Shown: positions 42,590-50,847 of the stretch, piece by piece
Numbering within the stretch: position 1 is the stretch's first letter
Layout of the letters: every line of letters starts with the position of its first letter
From: JBJXGE01 sp046154185
GTDB lineage: Bacteria; Planctomycetota; UBA8108; UBA1146; JAJFFE01
Assembly: GCA_046154185.1 (NCBI GenBank)
Contig: JBJXGE010000044.1
Coordinates: 1 to 64,000 of the forward strand
Direction of reading: 5' to 3'
Length of the DNA stretch: 64,000 nt
Notes under the pieces: generated by a model
The model's input: only the letters and a program-made list of their open reading frames with translations
What the model was told of the DNA's origin: nothing
Database searches by the model: none
Made by a program: the position numbers and the translations under genes

Positions 42590-43510
42590 CTAGCCGCCGG
42601 TCTTGGCGCCGCAACCCGCGCAGAAGGGTTTTCCCTCGGCAAGTTTGGCGCCGCAGCCCGTGCAGTGTTTCGCCGTCTCGGAAGTGCCGGCCGGAGGCGT
42701 GCCCGTCGCGGACGGTGCTCCGCTCGCTGCGGCTGCTTGCGCTTGCGCGGCAAGTTTCGGATCGACCTGCGGCAGGATCTTGCGCATCGCCTCATCGAGC
42801 GCGAGCCGCAGGATCTTGCCGCGGTTGTCGTCGCTGATCTCGACATCGGCTTCGCCCTTGGAACTCACGCCGAGCAGGCTCAATCCCATCGCATCGACGG
42901 AGTCGATGCGTTTGAACTCCGAGGACGTCGCTGCGAAAATCTCACCGGTCGAGGGATCCACCAACCGAATATCGACGCCGCACTCGGCGACGATCTTGGC
43001 GTTGGCCTTCGAGTAGTCGACCGCGCCGACGCTATTGCCGATCAACGGCAACTGCGCGAGTCCAAACGTGCTCTTCGTTTTCTCCTGTTTGACGCGCAGG
43101 TTGGTGACGGTGCCAAAGAACAGCAGATCGACGCCGCGGATCTTGCCGACCTTCGCGATCTCGTCGGCCCGCACCATGCCTTCGTAGCCTTGCTCTTTCA
43201 CGAGTTGTTCGAGCTGGGCGCGTTCGATCGTATTGAAGCGTCCGGTCTGAAACGCCAACGTCGTAAGCTGCTCCGCGGCGATGCGACTGAGATCAGCGCT
43301 CGCGCCCTCGCCTTTCATCTCGATCGCCGGCACTCCCACCCGCGGCTTTGTGATGCCGGGCGGCGGCGGATCGTAGATGCCGACGTGCGCGGTGAGTTTG
43401 TCGCGTTCCGCACTCTCGCTGCTGCTCGCGCAGCCGGCGACGCCCAACGTTGCAAATGCGGCAATGGCGATGAGCAATCCGGTCTTGCGAACACCTGTGG
43501 AGCTTTGCAT
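42590..43510 (-). CDS. CsgG-like lipoprotein with C-terminal zinc ribbons
   Basis: A 306-residue lipoprotein (lipobox GVAGC near residue 27). The middle resembles the CsgG/curli-assembly family: RVGVPAIEMKGEG, the Leu-rich ERAQLEQLVKEQ helix, RGVDLLFFGTVTNLRV, VECGVDIRLVDPSTGEIFAA, then a helix of conserved type (LALDEAMRKILPQ). After an Ala/Gln/Pro linker, residues about 282-306 carry two CxxC knuckles (HCTGCGAKL and FCAGCGAKT), a zinc-ribbon. That module is normally cytoplasmic and is unusual on a protein destined for the cell envelope. GGAGAAG precedes the ATG at 43510. Monocistronic, ended by a strong terminator. Confidence 0.85.
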   Translation of the reverse strand: MQSSTGVRKTGLLIAIAAFATLGVAGCASSSESAERDKLTAHVGIYDPPPPGITKPRVGVPAIEMKGEGASADLSRIAAEQLTTLAFQTGRFNTIERAQLEQLVKEQGYEGMVRADEIAKVGKIRGVDLLFFGTVTNLRVKQEKTKSTFGLAQLPLIGNSVGAVDYSKANAKIVAECGVDIRLVDPSTGEIFAATSSEFKRIDSVDAMGLSLLGVSSKGEADVEISDDNRGKILRLALDEAMRKILPQVDPKLAAQAQAAAASGAPSATGTPPAGTSETAKHCTGCGAKLAEGKPFCAGCGAKTGG

Positions 43511-43667
43511 CGGTTTCTTCTCCTTCACGGTTTAGTAAGAGAGAGACGGCCCGCGAGCGGCATGCGCGGCATTGTGGGCGTTTTCGCAAGTTGTGACAAG
43601 CGCACGAACTGCCGGGTCGGCTCTGGCGCTAGCGACTTCACGTCGCAGCACGTACACTCCCCGCGCC

Positions 43668-44840
43668 ATGCAGCGCGCGAGCGACCACTACGATGTGCTG
43701 ATCGTCGGCGGCGGGATCCACGGTGTCGGCGTCGCGCAGGCCGCGGCCGCCGCAGGCTATCGCACGCTCCTCGTCGAACGCGAACGCTTGGCCTACGGCA
43801 CCTCGAGTCGCTCGTCGAAGCTCATCCACGGCGGGCTCCGCTACCTCGCGAGCGGTCAGTTCTCGCTCGTGCGAACCTCGCTCAAAGAGCGCGAGTTGTT
43901 GCTGCGAATCGCGCCCGGCTTGGTGCGACGCGCGAATTTTCTGGTGCCGCTCTACTCGCACAGCAAGTATCGCCCCTGGCAAATGCGCGTCGGCCTCACG
44001 GCGTATGCGCTCCTCGCCGGCGGCGCGCGGAGCGCTCGCTTTCGCACGGTCCCGCGCGCCGAGTGGGCTCATCTCGACGGCCTCGTGACCGCCGGTTTGC
44101 GCGCAGTTTTTTGTTACGGCGATGCGCAAACGGACGACGTCGCGCTCACCGAGGCCGTGATGCGGTCGGCGGAGGCGCTCGGCGCCGAACTCGTGTGTCC
44201 CGGCGTCTTCGTGCACGCGGAACGGCGCGACGATCGTTCGATCGTCGAAATCGAATGTCGCGGCGAACGCCGCACCATCGAGACCCGCGTCATCATGAAC
44301 GCCGCCGGTCCCTGGCTCAACGACGTGCTCGCACGCGTGAATCCCCCGCTCCCGCCTTACGCGATGGACTTGGTGCAAGGCACGCACGTCGTGTTACCGG
44401 GGACGCTCGAACGCGGCGTGTACTACGCGGAAGCCGTGCGCGATCAACGCCCGGTATTCATGATGCCGTGGCACGGCGCGACACTTGTCGGCACGACGGA
44501 AACCGCGTACCAAGGCGATCCAGCGCACGTCGCGCCGCTCGACGCCGAGATCGAATACTTACTCGCCACCTGGCGGCATTACTTTCCCGAGCGGAGCGCG
44601 TCGACGACGGCGAGTTTCGCCGGCCTCCGCGTGCTACCGCGCGCGGACGGCAGTCTGAATCGTCGCCCGCGCGAAACGGTCTTCCTGACGGATCGCGCCG
44701 CGGCGCCGCGCATTGTCTCGATCGCAGGTGGGAAACTCACGGCGTATCGCGCGACCGCGCTCGCGGCGCTCGCCCGCGCGCGCGCGAGTTTGCCGCCGGA
44801 ACGCGCGATCGCGGACACGGCGACGTTGCCGATTGCATGA
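43668..44840 (+). CDS. glpD: FAD-dependent glycerol-3-phosphate dehydrogenase, short form
   Basis: Oxidises glycerol 3-phosphate to dihydroxyacetone phosphate at the membrane, passing electrons to quinone. The FAD motif is VLIVGGGIHGVGVAQAAAAAG (given as VGGGIHGVG core), followed by the GlpD signatures GTSSRSSKLIHGGLRYL, VMNAAGPW-like IMNAAGPWLND and a GGKLTAYR ending. At 390 residues it lacks the C-terminal helical domain of typical GlpD (about 500 or more residues). A GTACACT lies 11 bases before the ATG, hinting at a very short leader. A glycerol-kinase-like gene is at 54112 but is not adjacent. Confidence 0.87.
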   Translation: MQRASDHYDVLIVGGGIHGVGVAQAAAAAGYRTLLVERERLAYGTSSRSSKLIHGGLRYLASGQFSLVRTSLKERELLLRIAPGLVRRANFLVPLYSHSKYRPWQMRVGLTAYALLAGGARSARFRTVPRAEWAHLDGLVTAGLRAVFCYGDAQTDDVALTEAVMRSAEALGAELVCPGVFVHAERRDDRSIVEIECRGERRTIETRVIMNAAGPWLNDVLARVNPPLPPYAMDLVQGTHVVLPGTLERGVYYAEAVRDQRPVFMMPWHGATLVGTTETAYQGDPAHVAPLDAEIEYLLATWRHYFPERSASTTASFAGLRVLPRADGSLNRRPRETVFLTDRAAAPRIVSIAGGKLTAYRATALAALARARASLPPERAIADTATLPIA

Positions 44841-44909
44841 GCTCCGGCGCTTCGGCAAGATAGCGCCCGACCGCCTGACGCTGTGTTGCCCGCTCTTTAC
44901 AGGACATTC

Positions 44910-46382
44910 ATGACCACGAACTCGCCACTCGACCTGCCGCTCGAACCTCCCGCCGGCCGCGGAGTTTTTTGCAATCGCACACTGAACCTGCGCGCAATTC
45001 GCGCCATCGGTTACGACATGGACTACACGCTCGTCCACTACAACGTGCACGAGTGGGAGCTCTGCGCCTATGAGTTCTTGCGCAACAAACTCGCGGCGCT
45101 CGGTTGGCCGGTGACGGAGCTGCGCTTCACGCCCGAGCGGGTGATTCGCGGGCTCATGATCGACAAGAAGCTCGGTAATATCGTGAAGGCCAATCGCTTC
45201 GGTTATGTGAAGCGCGCGTATCACGGCACGAAGCCGCTGGAACACGATGCGCAACGCCAAGCGTACGGACAAGTCGTCGTCGATCTTTCCGAATCGCGTT
45301 GGGAGTTTCTCAATACGCTGTTCTCGCTCTCGGAGGGCTGCATGTACGCGCAGCTCGTCGATCTCCACGACCAGGGCGCGCTGCCGCGCGTCGCGGGATA
45401 CCAATCGTTGTATGAGCACGTCCGTGCCGCGCTCGACGAAGCGCACATGGAAGGCGTCATGAAGGCGCAGATCTTGTCGGATCCGGACCGGTTCGTGGAA
45501 CTCGACCCGCAAGCGGCGCAGGCGCTCCTCGATCAACGCGATGCGGGCAAGAAGCTGCTTCTCATCACGAACTCGGAATGGTCGTACACGCAGCAACTGA
45601 TGTCCTACGCGTATGACCGTTTCGTGCCGGCCGGGCAAACGTGGGTGGATTTGTTCGACATCATCGTCGTGTCGGCGCGGAAGCCCACTTTCTTCAGTCA
45701 GAAGCAGCCGATCTTCGAGGTCGTCGACCCGTCGGGGTTGTTGCGACCGGTGAGCGGCAAAATGGCCCAGGATCATCGCATCTATCTCGGCGGCCACGTC
45801 GAACTCGTCGAGGCGAGTCTCGGTCTCGATGGCGCCGACATTTTGTATGTCGGCGACCACATCTTTAGCGACGTCAATGTCTCGAAGAACACGAGCCGCT
45901 GGCGCACCGCTCTGATCATTCGCGAGATTGAAGCTGAGATCGCCGCGATTTTGGCGTTCGCGGCGCAACAGCGTGAGCTCGAGCAACTCATGGCGCAAAA
46001 GGTCGCGCTCGAGCGCCGCTACTCGGTCGAGCGCGTGCTTACGCAGCGGCGGCTTGCGGCGCAGAAGCGCAAGAGTCGCGGCAGTGACACTTCGTCGCAT
46101 TTCGAGTCGACGGAACTTCGGCAGAAGATTCTCGAGCTCGACGGTCGCATCGCGCCGCTCGCGCGCGCGGCGGCGACGATGAGTAATGCGCATTGGGGTC
46201 TTCTCATGCGCACCGGCAATGATAAGAGTCACCTCGCGCGCCAGATCGAACGGCACGCCGATATCTACACGTCGCGCGTTTCCAACTTCGTCTTCGAAAC
46301 GCCGTTTGCATTTCTCCACTCGCAACGCGGCAGCCTCCCCCACGACCCGGGCGGCGGGTACGGAGCGCCGAGCGGGGTTTAG
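44910..46382 (+). CDS. HAD-IG family 5'-nucleotidase
   Basis: A 490-residue protein of the cytosolic purine 5'-nucleotidase-like HAD family. The nucleophile motif is GYDMDYTLVHYN (about residues 34-45); motif II lies in KLLLITNSEWSY; motif III and IV are KPTFF and DILYVGDHIFSDV. A long coiled-coil-rich insertion (EIEAEIAAILAFAAQQRELEQL onward) precedes a conserved C-terminal segment (GLLMRTGNDKSHLARQIERH). It likely hydrolyses IMP/GMP-type nucleotides in the cytoplasm, by family analogy. AGGA lies five bases upstream of the ATG. Confidence 0.9.
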   Translation: MTTNSPLDLPLEPPAGRGVFCNRTLNLRAIRAIGYDMDYTLVHYNVHEWELCAYEFLRNKLAALGWPVTELRFTPERVIRGLMIDKKLGNIVKANRFGYVKRAYHGTKPLEHDAQRQAYGQVVVDLSESRWEFLNTLFSLSEGCMYAQLVDLHDQGALPRVAGYQSLYEHVRAALDEAHMEGVMKAQILSDPDRFVELDPQAAQALLDQRDAGKKLLLITNSEWSYTQQLMSYAYDRFVPAGQTWVDLFDIIVVSARKPTFFSQKQPIFEVVDPSGLLRPVSGKMAQDHRIYLGGHVELVEASLGLDGADILYVGDHIFSDVNVSKNTSRWRTALIIREIEAEIAAILAFAAQQRELEQLMAQKVALERRYSVERVLTQRRLAAQKRKSRGSDTSSHFESTELRQKILELDGRIAPLARAAATMSNAHWGLLMRTGNDKSHLARQIERHADIYTSRVSNFVFETPFAFLHSQRGSLPHDPGGGYGAPSGV

Positions 46383-46395
46383 CGAGCGCGAAGCA

Positions 46396-46950
46396 TCACG
46401 AAGGAAACCCGTGCCTAAACATGAACCACAGCATCCGCCAGGGACCTAAGAGTTCGAGGAGTTGCGCGTACTCCCCTGCGTCCAAGCGCCGCAACATTCC
46501 GGCGTGGTCGGCTTCAGCTTTTTGACGCGTCGCCAGATCGGCTTGGTACGCGCTCATCGCCTGCGCGAGCCGCGGGTCGAGTTGTATTTTTCGCTCGATC
46601 TGCGCGGATCGCGCTGGTAATTCACAGAGTTCATCGCGATCGAACCACACGAGTTGGCAACGGAGGCAAACATCGAGTTGCGGCGCGTCCTCGCCGTCAA
46701 AACCGCGAGCGGCACAGCACAGACTGTCGTGGCAGTCGGGACACGAGCGGCTGCTGGACGTCTCCGCCGACGCGCCGCGCGCCGCGGACCAAAGCGAGTC
46801 GGCTGCCGCTCGAGCCACGAGTCGACGGACCACACTCATGCTGACGAGTCGCCCTTCGCAGTCGGTGCAACACCAAACTAGGCACTGAGACTCGCGCTGG
46901 CGCTCCATAGCAGTTCGACAAACTGGGCAAGTCTTGCTCGCCTTACGCAT
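46396..46950 (-). CDS. zinc-ribbon (zf-TFIIB-like) protein
   Basis: A 184-residue protein with paired CxxC motifs: TCPVCRTAM and CCTDCEGRLV in the first 35 residues, then SCPDCHDSLCC and VCLRCQLVWFDRDEL around residues 68-108. The last segment (CxxC then VWFDRDEL) is the signature of zf-TFIIB domains. The C-terminal half is a helical region without membrane segment. It starts 9 bases after the DUF3299 gene, so it is probably cotranscribed with the metal-related operon. A metal-binding or chaperone role in that context is plausible but unproven. Confidence 0.78.
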   Translation of the reverse strand: MRKASKTCPVCRTAMERQRESQCLVWCCTDCEGRLVSMSVVRRLVARAAADSLWSAARGASAETSSSRSCPDCHDSLCCAARGFDGEDAPQLDVCLRCQLVWFDRDELCELPARSAQIERKIQLDPRLAQAMSAYQADLATRQKAEADHAGMLRRLDAGEYAQLLELLGPWRMLWFMFRHGFPS

Positions 46951-46959
46951 ATGAACTCA

Positions 46960-47667
46960 TCAATCCTGGCTCTGACCCCAGAGCGACTTCATGCTCTCGC
47001 CGCGCAGTCGGTAAATACTGCTGAGGTATCCATACGAATCGTAGACTTCGCCGACTTCGAAACGGCCGACGGTCTTGTGCAGTATGTCCGGCTGAAAGCG
47101 AACCGGCTTTTCAAACGTGACTTCGATGATCTCATTCATCTCGGGCGCCTGGCCGTAGCAGCAGGCGAGCGTGTTGCGCACGAGAAAGAAGTTCTGCACT
47201 TCGACGCCGAAGCCGTCGAGCGGGATCATGTAGCCATTCACTTCGATGCGACGTTTATCGAGCACGCGGATCGAAGCGGGAATCTGGTCGGGCTCGGCGG
47301 GCGCATTCTTCGCGGCCTTCGCGTCGCGACGTTGGTACTTGTAGCCGGCGAGATCGGCGAAAGCGACCGTGACGATGCCGTCCGCGGCGGCGGTCGGAGG
47401 CTGCGGCGGAATCTCGGCGGTGGGCTTCGGGGTGGGCAACGGGGCGGGCACCGGCTCGGCGGGCGCGGGTGTGTCCGTTTCTGGGCGCGGCTCGCGGCTC
47501 GCGGCGGACGCGGTCGTGCGCGCCGCGGCGACCGGTGTGCGCAATAACTCGCCGACGATCGGCTCGGCAAACTCGTCGTCCGCCGACGAGTCGGGCGAGC
47601 GACTGAGTATGAGCCAACTCGTAACCACGAGCGCGGCGCAAACCGCAAGAATTAGCCACAGCCGCAT
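46960..47667 (-). CDS. exported DUF3299 protein
   Basis: A 235-residue protein. The N-terminal hydrophobic helix (LWLILAVCAALVVTSWLIL) is an anchor or signal, a Pro/Ala-rich linker spans about 45-95, and the DUF3299 domain follows: VTVAFADLAGYKY, KRRIEVNGYMIPLD, VQNFFLVRNTLACCYG and EVTFEKPVRF. DUF3299 proteins occur beside FtsX/LolD-type ABC genes and in the Vibrio zrg zinc-regulated locus (recalled, not searched). The ATG at 47667, rather than the TTG one codon upstream, has GGGAG ten bases before it. Likely periplasmic partner of the ABC transporter at 48671-50628. Confidence 0.85.
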   Translation of the reverse strand: MRLWLILAVCAALVVTSWLILSRSPDSSADDEFAEPIVGELLRTPVAAARTTASAASREPRPETDTPAPAEPVPAPLPTPKPTAEIPPQPPTAAADGIVTVAFADLAGYKYQRRDAKAAKNAPAEPDQIPASIRVLDKRRIEVNGYMIPLDGFGVEVQNFFLVRNTLACCYGQAPEMNEIIEVTFEKPVRFQPDILHKTVGRFEVGEVYDSYGYLSSIYRLRGESMKSLWGQSQD

Positions 47668-47692
47668 CAAAAGTTTCTCCCCGCGCGTCGCA

Positions 47693-48202
47693 TCATTTCG
47701 CTGACGCTGGCGTTTTCAATTCAAACGCGACTTTCACAAACGGTCGCCCGCGCACTTCCAGGCTCAGCACTTGTCCGCGCAACTGCGAAACGCCTGCGAG
47801 TCGCGCGTCGACGATTTGAAACTGCGAGCTGTCGCCTTTTTTTTCACCGCTCAGCGCGCTCTCGACCGCTGGCAGTCGCATCTCGAACGCCTTTGATTCC
47901 GCGAGTACGACTTCGAGCACAAGCTCCGCTTGCTTGACTCGCAGCGCGTTCTCGGCGTGACCGTCGAGCACGAACGCCGTGAGCGTACCGCGCGTCGAAT
48001 CCAACACCAGCTCGAGGTTGGCGAATTCCTCGCCGAGCGGAACGAGCGTGCCGCCGTGCGGCGCGACATGAACGTGCGCGCCGTCGTGTTCGTGATCGTG
48101 CTCGCGCGCGGGTCTATCGCAGCTCGTGGCGAAACACGCAAGGCAGCCGACGATGACTGTGCGGAGACTCCGAGTGCTACGAGAACTGGGGAAAAGATGC
48201 AC
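47693..48202 (-). CDS. His-rich lipoprotein, putative metal-binding
   Basis: A 169-residue lipoprotein (lipobox FATSC near residue 28). Directly after the lipid-anchored Cys comes a His/Asp-rich stretch (REHDHEHDGAHVHVAPHGG), followed by a beta-rich domain (LVPLGEEFANLELVLDST, LTAFVLDGHAENALRV, AFEMRLPAVESAL), similar to the small domains found beside metal efflux or uptake systems. It precedes the DUF3299 gene by 25 bases. The start lies 48 bases from a predicted promoter with an inverted repeat (48250-48292). Zinc or copper binding is inferred from the His cluster. Confidence 0.8.
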   Translation of the reverse strand: MHLFPSSRSTRSLRTVIVGCLACFATSCDRPAREHDHEHDGAHVHVAPHGGTLVPLGEEFANLELVLDSTRGTLTAFVLDGHAENALRVKQAELVLEVVLAESKAFEMRLPAVESALSGEKKGDSSQFQIVDARLAGVSQLRGQVLSLEVRGRPFVKVAFELKTPASAK

Positions 48203-48249
48203 GTCCTATGTCCTTCGGTTACGAGTTCATCGCGTTGTGCAGACCGGGA

Positions 48250-48278
48250 ATGATAGTCGCTGTCACGGGACATCTGAA
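48250..48278 (-). promoter_or_regulatory. candidate sigma-70 promoter of the lipoprotein/DUF3299 operon
   Basis: On the minus strand TTCAGA (48278-48273), a 17-base spacer and TATCAT (48255-48250) precede the ATG at 48202 by 47 bases. The -35 hexamer lies exactly in the loop of the inverted repeat at 48259-48292. Confidence 0.4.
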
Positions 48279-48292
48279 GCTCCCGTGACAGC
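48259..48292. promoter_or_regulatory. perfect 12-base inverted repeat, candidate operator
   Basis: GCTGTCACGGGA (48259-48270) and TCCCGTGACAGC (48281-48292) are perfect reverse complements around a 10-base centre that contains a possible -35 hexamer. No T-tract flanks it, so an operator or a structured leader is preferred to a terminator. Similar half-sites (GCTGTCAACG at 50657, CCTGTCACAC at 50690) lie upstream of the ATPase gene of the same system. Confidence 0.55.
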
Positions 48293-48384
48293 GGGAGCAC
48301 GCGGTGCTTGAATCTGTGGGCGCGCAGGTGCGGCCGGCAAATCAGTGAGTTGACAAACGCTGCACACTCGAACGGACCAAGCCT

Positions 48385-48615
48385 ATGACCGACAACCTCC
48401 ACGCAGCGGCGGCGCGCGGCGATCTCGCCGCCGTCGACGAGTGGCTCAGCGAAGGGAAGGACGCGAACGCCCGCGTCACGTCACTCGAACACTCGCTGTA
48501 TTTCTCGGAACTGACGCCCCTCATGGTCGCGAGTCGCGCGGGCGCCGCGAGCGTCGACGTGTTGAGGCTCCTCATTCAGCGGGGCGCATGGACGCTTTCC
48601 TCGACGTGTCCGTAG
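48385..48615 (+). pseudogene. ankyrin-repeat gene remnant
   Basis: A 76-codon frame that encodes the start of an ankyrin-repeat protein: DNLHAAAARGDLAAVDEWLSEG and then ELTPLMVASRAGAASVDVLRLLIQRGA, which are about one and a half repeats. After RGA, where another repeat would continue, the frame runs into unrelated sequence and stops (TLSSTCP). No further ankyrin coding is seen downstream. It interrupts a minus-strand set of metal-transport-like genes and is transcribed in the opposite direction. It looks like the 5' end of a gene that lost its remainder; a functional short protein is less likely. Confidence 0.6.
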
Positions 48616-48670
48616 CGAGAGTCTTCCGCGCGACTGGGTCAGGATTTCCCATTCGCCGAACTCAGCTCCG

Positions 48671-49936
48671 CTACGTCGTCGGCGCCAAGTAAGTCGCGAC
48701 TTCCGTGCGGTAGGCGCGAGCGGCGGGCACGAGGCCGGCAAGCGCGCCGAGGGCGAGGACGCAGACGGGCGTCCACCAGAGTGCCGGATGCGACGCGTCG
48801 AGTTCGAGCACGACGCCGGTCGCCGAGCGCACGAGCTCGGCGGCGACCGCGAGAATCGCGAAATAACAACCGTAGCCAAGCACGCACCCGAGGCCCGCGA
48901 TCGCGACGGCTTCGAGCACCACCACCGACAGCACCGTCGACGGCCGCGCGCCGAGCGCGCGCAGGATCGCGAACTCGCGGCGCCGTTCGTTCATCGTGTT
49001 GTAGAGGCTCGCGAGAATCGAGCCCGCGGCGACCGCCACCACGAGATACGCGACCAGCTCGAGCACCCGATTCATCCAGCCGAGCTTCTCGAACAAGGTC
49101 GCCATGATCTGTTGAACCGGCCACGCGAGCGTCGCGACTTTCCCCTGCTTGTTGATGAGTTGTTCGAGCGTGAAGCCGACTTTCGCATCCCTGAAATCGA
49201 GCAGCACGGCGCTGACTTCCTTGTGCTCGTCGGGAATCTCGGCCGCGGGATCGGCCGTGAACTCGGCGCCGGTACCACGCAAGACGTGGCCGTCCATACG
49301 AAAAATTCCGTCGATCGGAATCCACACCACGCGGTCGGCCGGCGTGCCGGTCGGCTCGAGCACGCCGACGACGACGTACTCTTCCGCGTGACGCGCTTCC
49401 GAGTTGAACGCGATGCCATGGTACGGCTGAAAGCGCGCGCCGAGTTTGAGATCCGTGCGCGCCGCGACCATGTGACCGATCACCGCCTCGCGTCGCTCCG
49501 GATCGAAGGCGCGACCCTTGCCACGAAACGCGTAGCGCCGACCCGGTCGGAATTCGACCGCGCTAAACAACTCCGAAGTCGTACCGACGATGCGATAGCC
49601 GCGATAGTTGTCGCCGACCGCATACGGGATGGCGAGCGCCACGCGCGGATCGGCGCGCACTTCCTCGTAAAGCTGCCACGGGATGTTGCCGGGCGAGGTC
49701 TCGAGATGAAAAACCGCGTTGAGCACGAGCTGAAGCGCGCTCCCGCGCGCGCCGAGCACGGCGTCAAAATTTCCGGCGCCGCTCGTGAAGGCGAGACGGC
49801 TTTGCGCGCTCACCGCAAACACCGCCATCACCAGCCCGACGCCGAGCGCAACCGACGTCGCCGTGACAATGGTCGACAACGCATGCTGCGTGAGACCACG
49901 CCGCACAATCAGGAGTAGGCCGCCGATGCGGGTCAC
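48671..49936 (-). CDS. FtsX-like ABC transporter permease
   Basis: A 421-residue MacB/LolCE-type permease. One membrane helix near the N-terminus (LSTIVTATSVALGVGLVMAVFAV) is followed by a periplasmic domain of about 230 residues (GNIPWQLYEEVRADPRVALAIP, VVVGVLEPTGTPADRVVWIP) and three helices at the C-terminus, with the conserved cytoplasmic turn NTMNERRREFAILRALGA. The start overlaps the ATPase stop by 4 bases. It forms an ABC unit with the gene at 49933. Such permeases usually move substrates between membrane and periplasmic carriers rather than across the membrane. Confidence 0.92.
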   Translation of the reverse strand: MTRIGGLLLIVRRGLTQHALSTIVTATSVALGVGLVMAVFAVSAQSRLAFTSGAGNFDAVLGARGSALQLVLNAVFHLETSPGNIPWQLYEEVRADPRVALAIPYAVGDNYRGYRIVGTTSELFSAVEFRPGRRYAFRGKGRAFDPERREAVIGHMVAARTDLKLGARFQPYHGIAFNSEARHAEEYVVVGVLEPTGTPADRVVWIPIDGIFRMDGHVLRGTGAEFTADPAAEIPDEHKEVSAVLLDFRDAKVGFTLEQLINKQGKVATLAWPVQQIMATLFEKLGWMNRVLELVAYLVVAVAAGSILASLYNTMNERRREFAILRALGARPSTVLSVVVLEAVAIAGLGCVLGYGCYFAILAVAAELVRSATGVVLELDASHPALWWTPVCVLALGALAGLVPAARAYRTEVATYLAPTT

Positions 49937-50628
49937 GTTTTCGCTCCTGTAAGCGGCGCGGCGCGGCCGGCGCGATTGAGAACGTCGAGCCGCTCGACGC
50001 GCGGGAACGCGGTCAAGACTTGCGGGTCATGACTCACGCACACGAGCGCCGCGCCGTAGCGCGCGCAACTATCGCGCAAGAGCGCGAGCGCTTCACTTGC
50101 AAAGTGCGCATCCAAACTGCCGGTCGGTTCATCCGCGAGCACGAGTCGCGGCCGCGCGGCGAGCGCGCGCGCGAGCGCCACGCGTTGTTGTTGGCCGATC
50201 GAAAGTTGACGCGGCGGGTAGTGGAGATGCGAGCCGAGACCGAGCTCGGTGAGCAACTGCGTTGCGTGGCGGCGATCCGGCCCGGGGCCGAACATCATCC
50301 CGAGCACGACGTTTTCGAGCGCGCTGAATCCCTGGAGCAAATTGAAAGTCTGGAAGACGTAGCCGATGGCGCGCGCGCGCATCGCATCGCGCTCGGCCTC
50401 GCGAGCGAGTGTGAGATCGCGCCCGTCGAGGAGCACCGCGCCCGAGTCCGCGCGCACGATCCCACCAATCACGTGCAACAACGTCGTCTTGCCGCTGCCA
50501 CTCGCGCCGGCGAGCGCGACTTGCTCGCCCGCGGCGACCCCGAAGCGCGGGATATCGAGCACGACATGGCGCTCGCCCGCGGGCGTCACGTAGGACTTCT
50601 TCACATCACTGAGTTCGAGAAGCAGCAT
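49933..50628 (-). CDS. LolD/MacB-type ABC transporter ATP-binding protein
   Basis: A 231-residue ATPase. Walker A is GASGSGKTT (about residues 40-48), the Q loop VFQTFNLLQGFSALENV, signature LSIGQQQRVA, Walker B RLVLADEPTGSLD, and switch His in CVSHDP. These features are those of the LolD/MacB/HisP-like branch that works with FtsX permeases. The ATG at 50628 was taken; the frame can be extended to 50655 through an Arg-rich stretch without a ribosome site. First gene of the locus; bases 50657-50699 upstream carry two CTGTCA-type half-sites shared with the dyad at 48259. Confidence 0.92.
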   Translation of the reverse strand: MLLLELSDVKKSYVTPAGERHVVLDIPRFGVAAGEQVALAGASGSGKTTLLHVIGGIVRADSGAVLLDGRDLTLAREAERDAMRARAIGYVFQTFNLLQGFSALENVVLGMMFGPGPDRRHATQLLTELGLGSHLHYPPRQLSIGQQQRVALARALAARPRLVLADEPTGSLDAHFASEALALLRDSCARYGAALVCVSHDPQVLTAFPRVERLDVLNRAGRAAPLTGAKT

Positions 50629-50847
50629 GGCGCGCACTCTACGACGGACGCGCACGCTGTCAACGCGGCGTCACGCGAGGCGCCGCAGACCTGTCACACG
50701 CTGGAATGAATTGCGGAACGACGGCTGATACGAAAGCCGCTGGGCCGCAGTAATCGCGAGTGCCGTTGCCATCTAGTGCCGTGTCGGGCAACCTTGGCCC
50801 GCTAGGTTCGAGGCAACTTAAGTTAGGTCGTTGAGGATTTCGGCGCA

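Noticed and set aside
43638..46343. Long minus-strand frames opposite glpD and the 5'-nucleotidase
   Set aside because: Both are mirror frames of genes with clear motifs on the plus strand.
47834..47845. T-tract as a terminator
   Set aside because: It is the antisense of Lys codons (GEKKG) within the lipoprotein gene and no stable hairpin precedes it.
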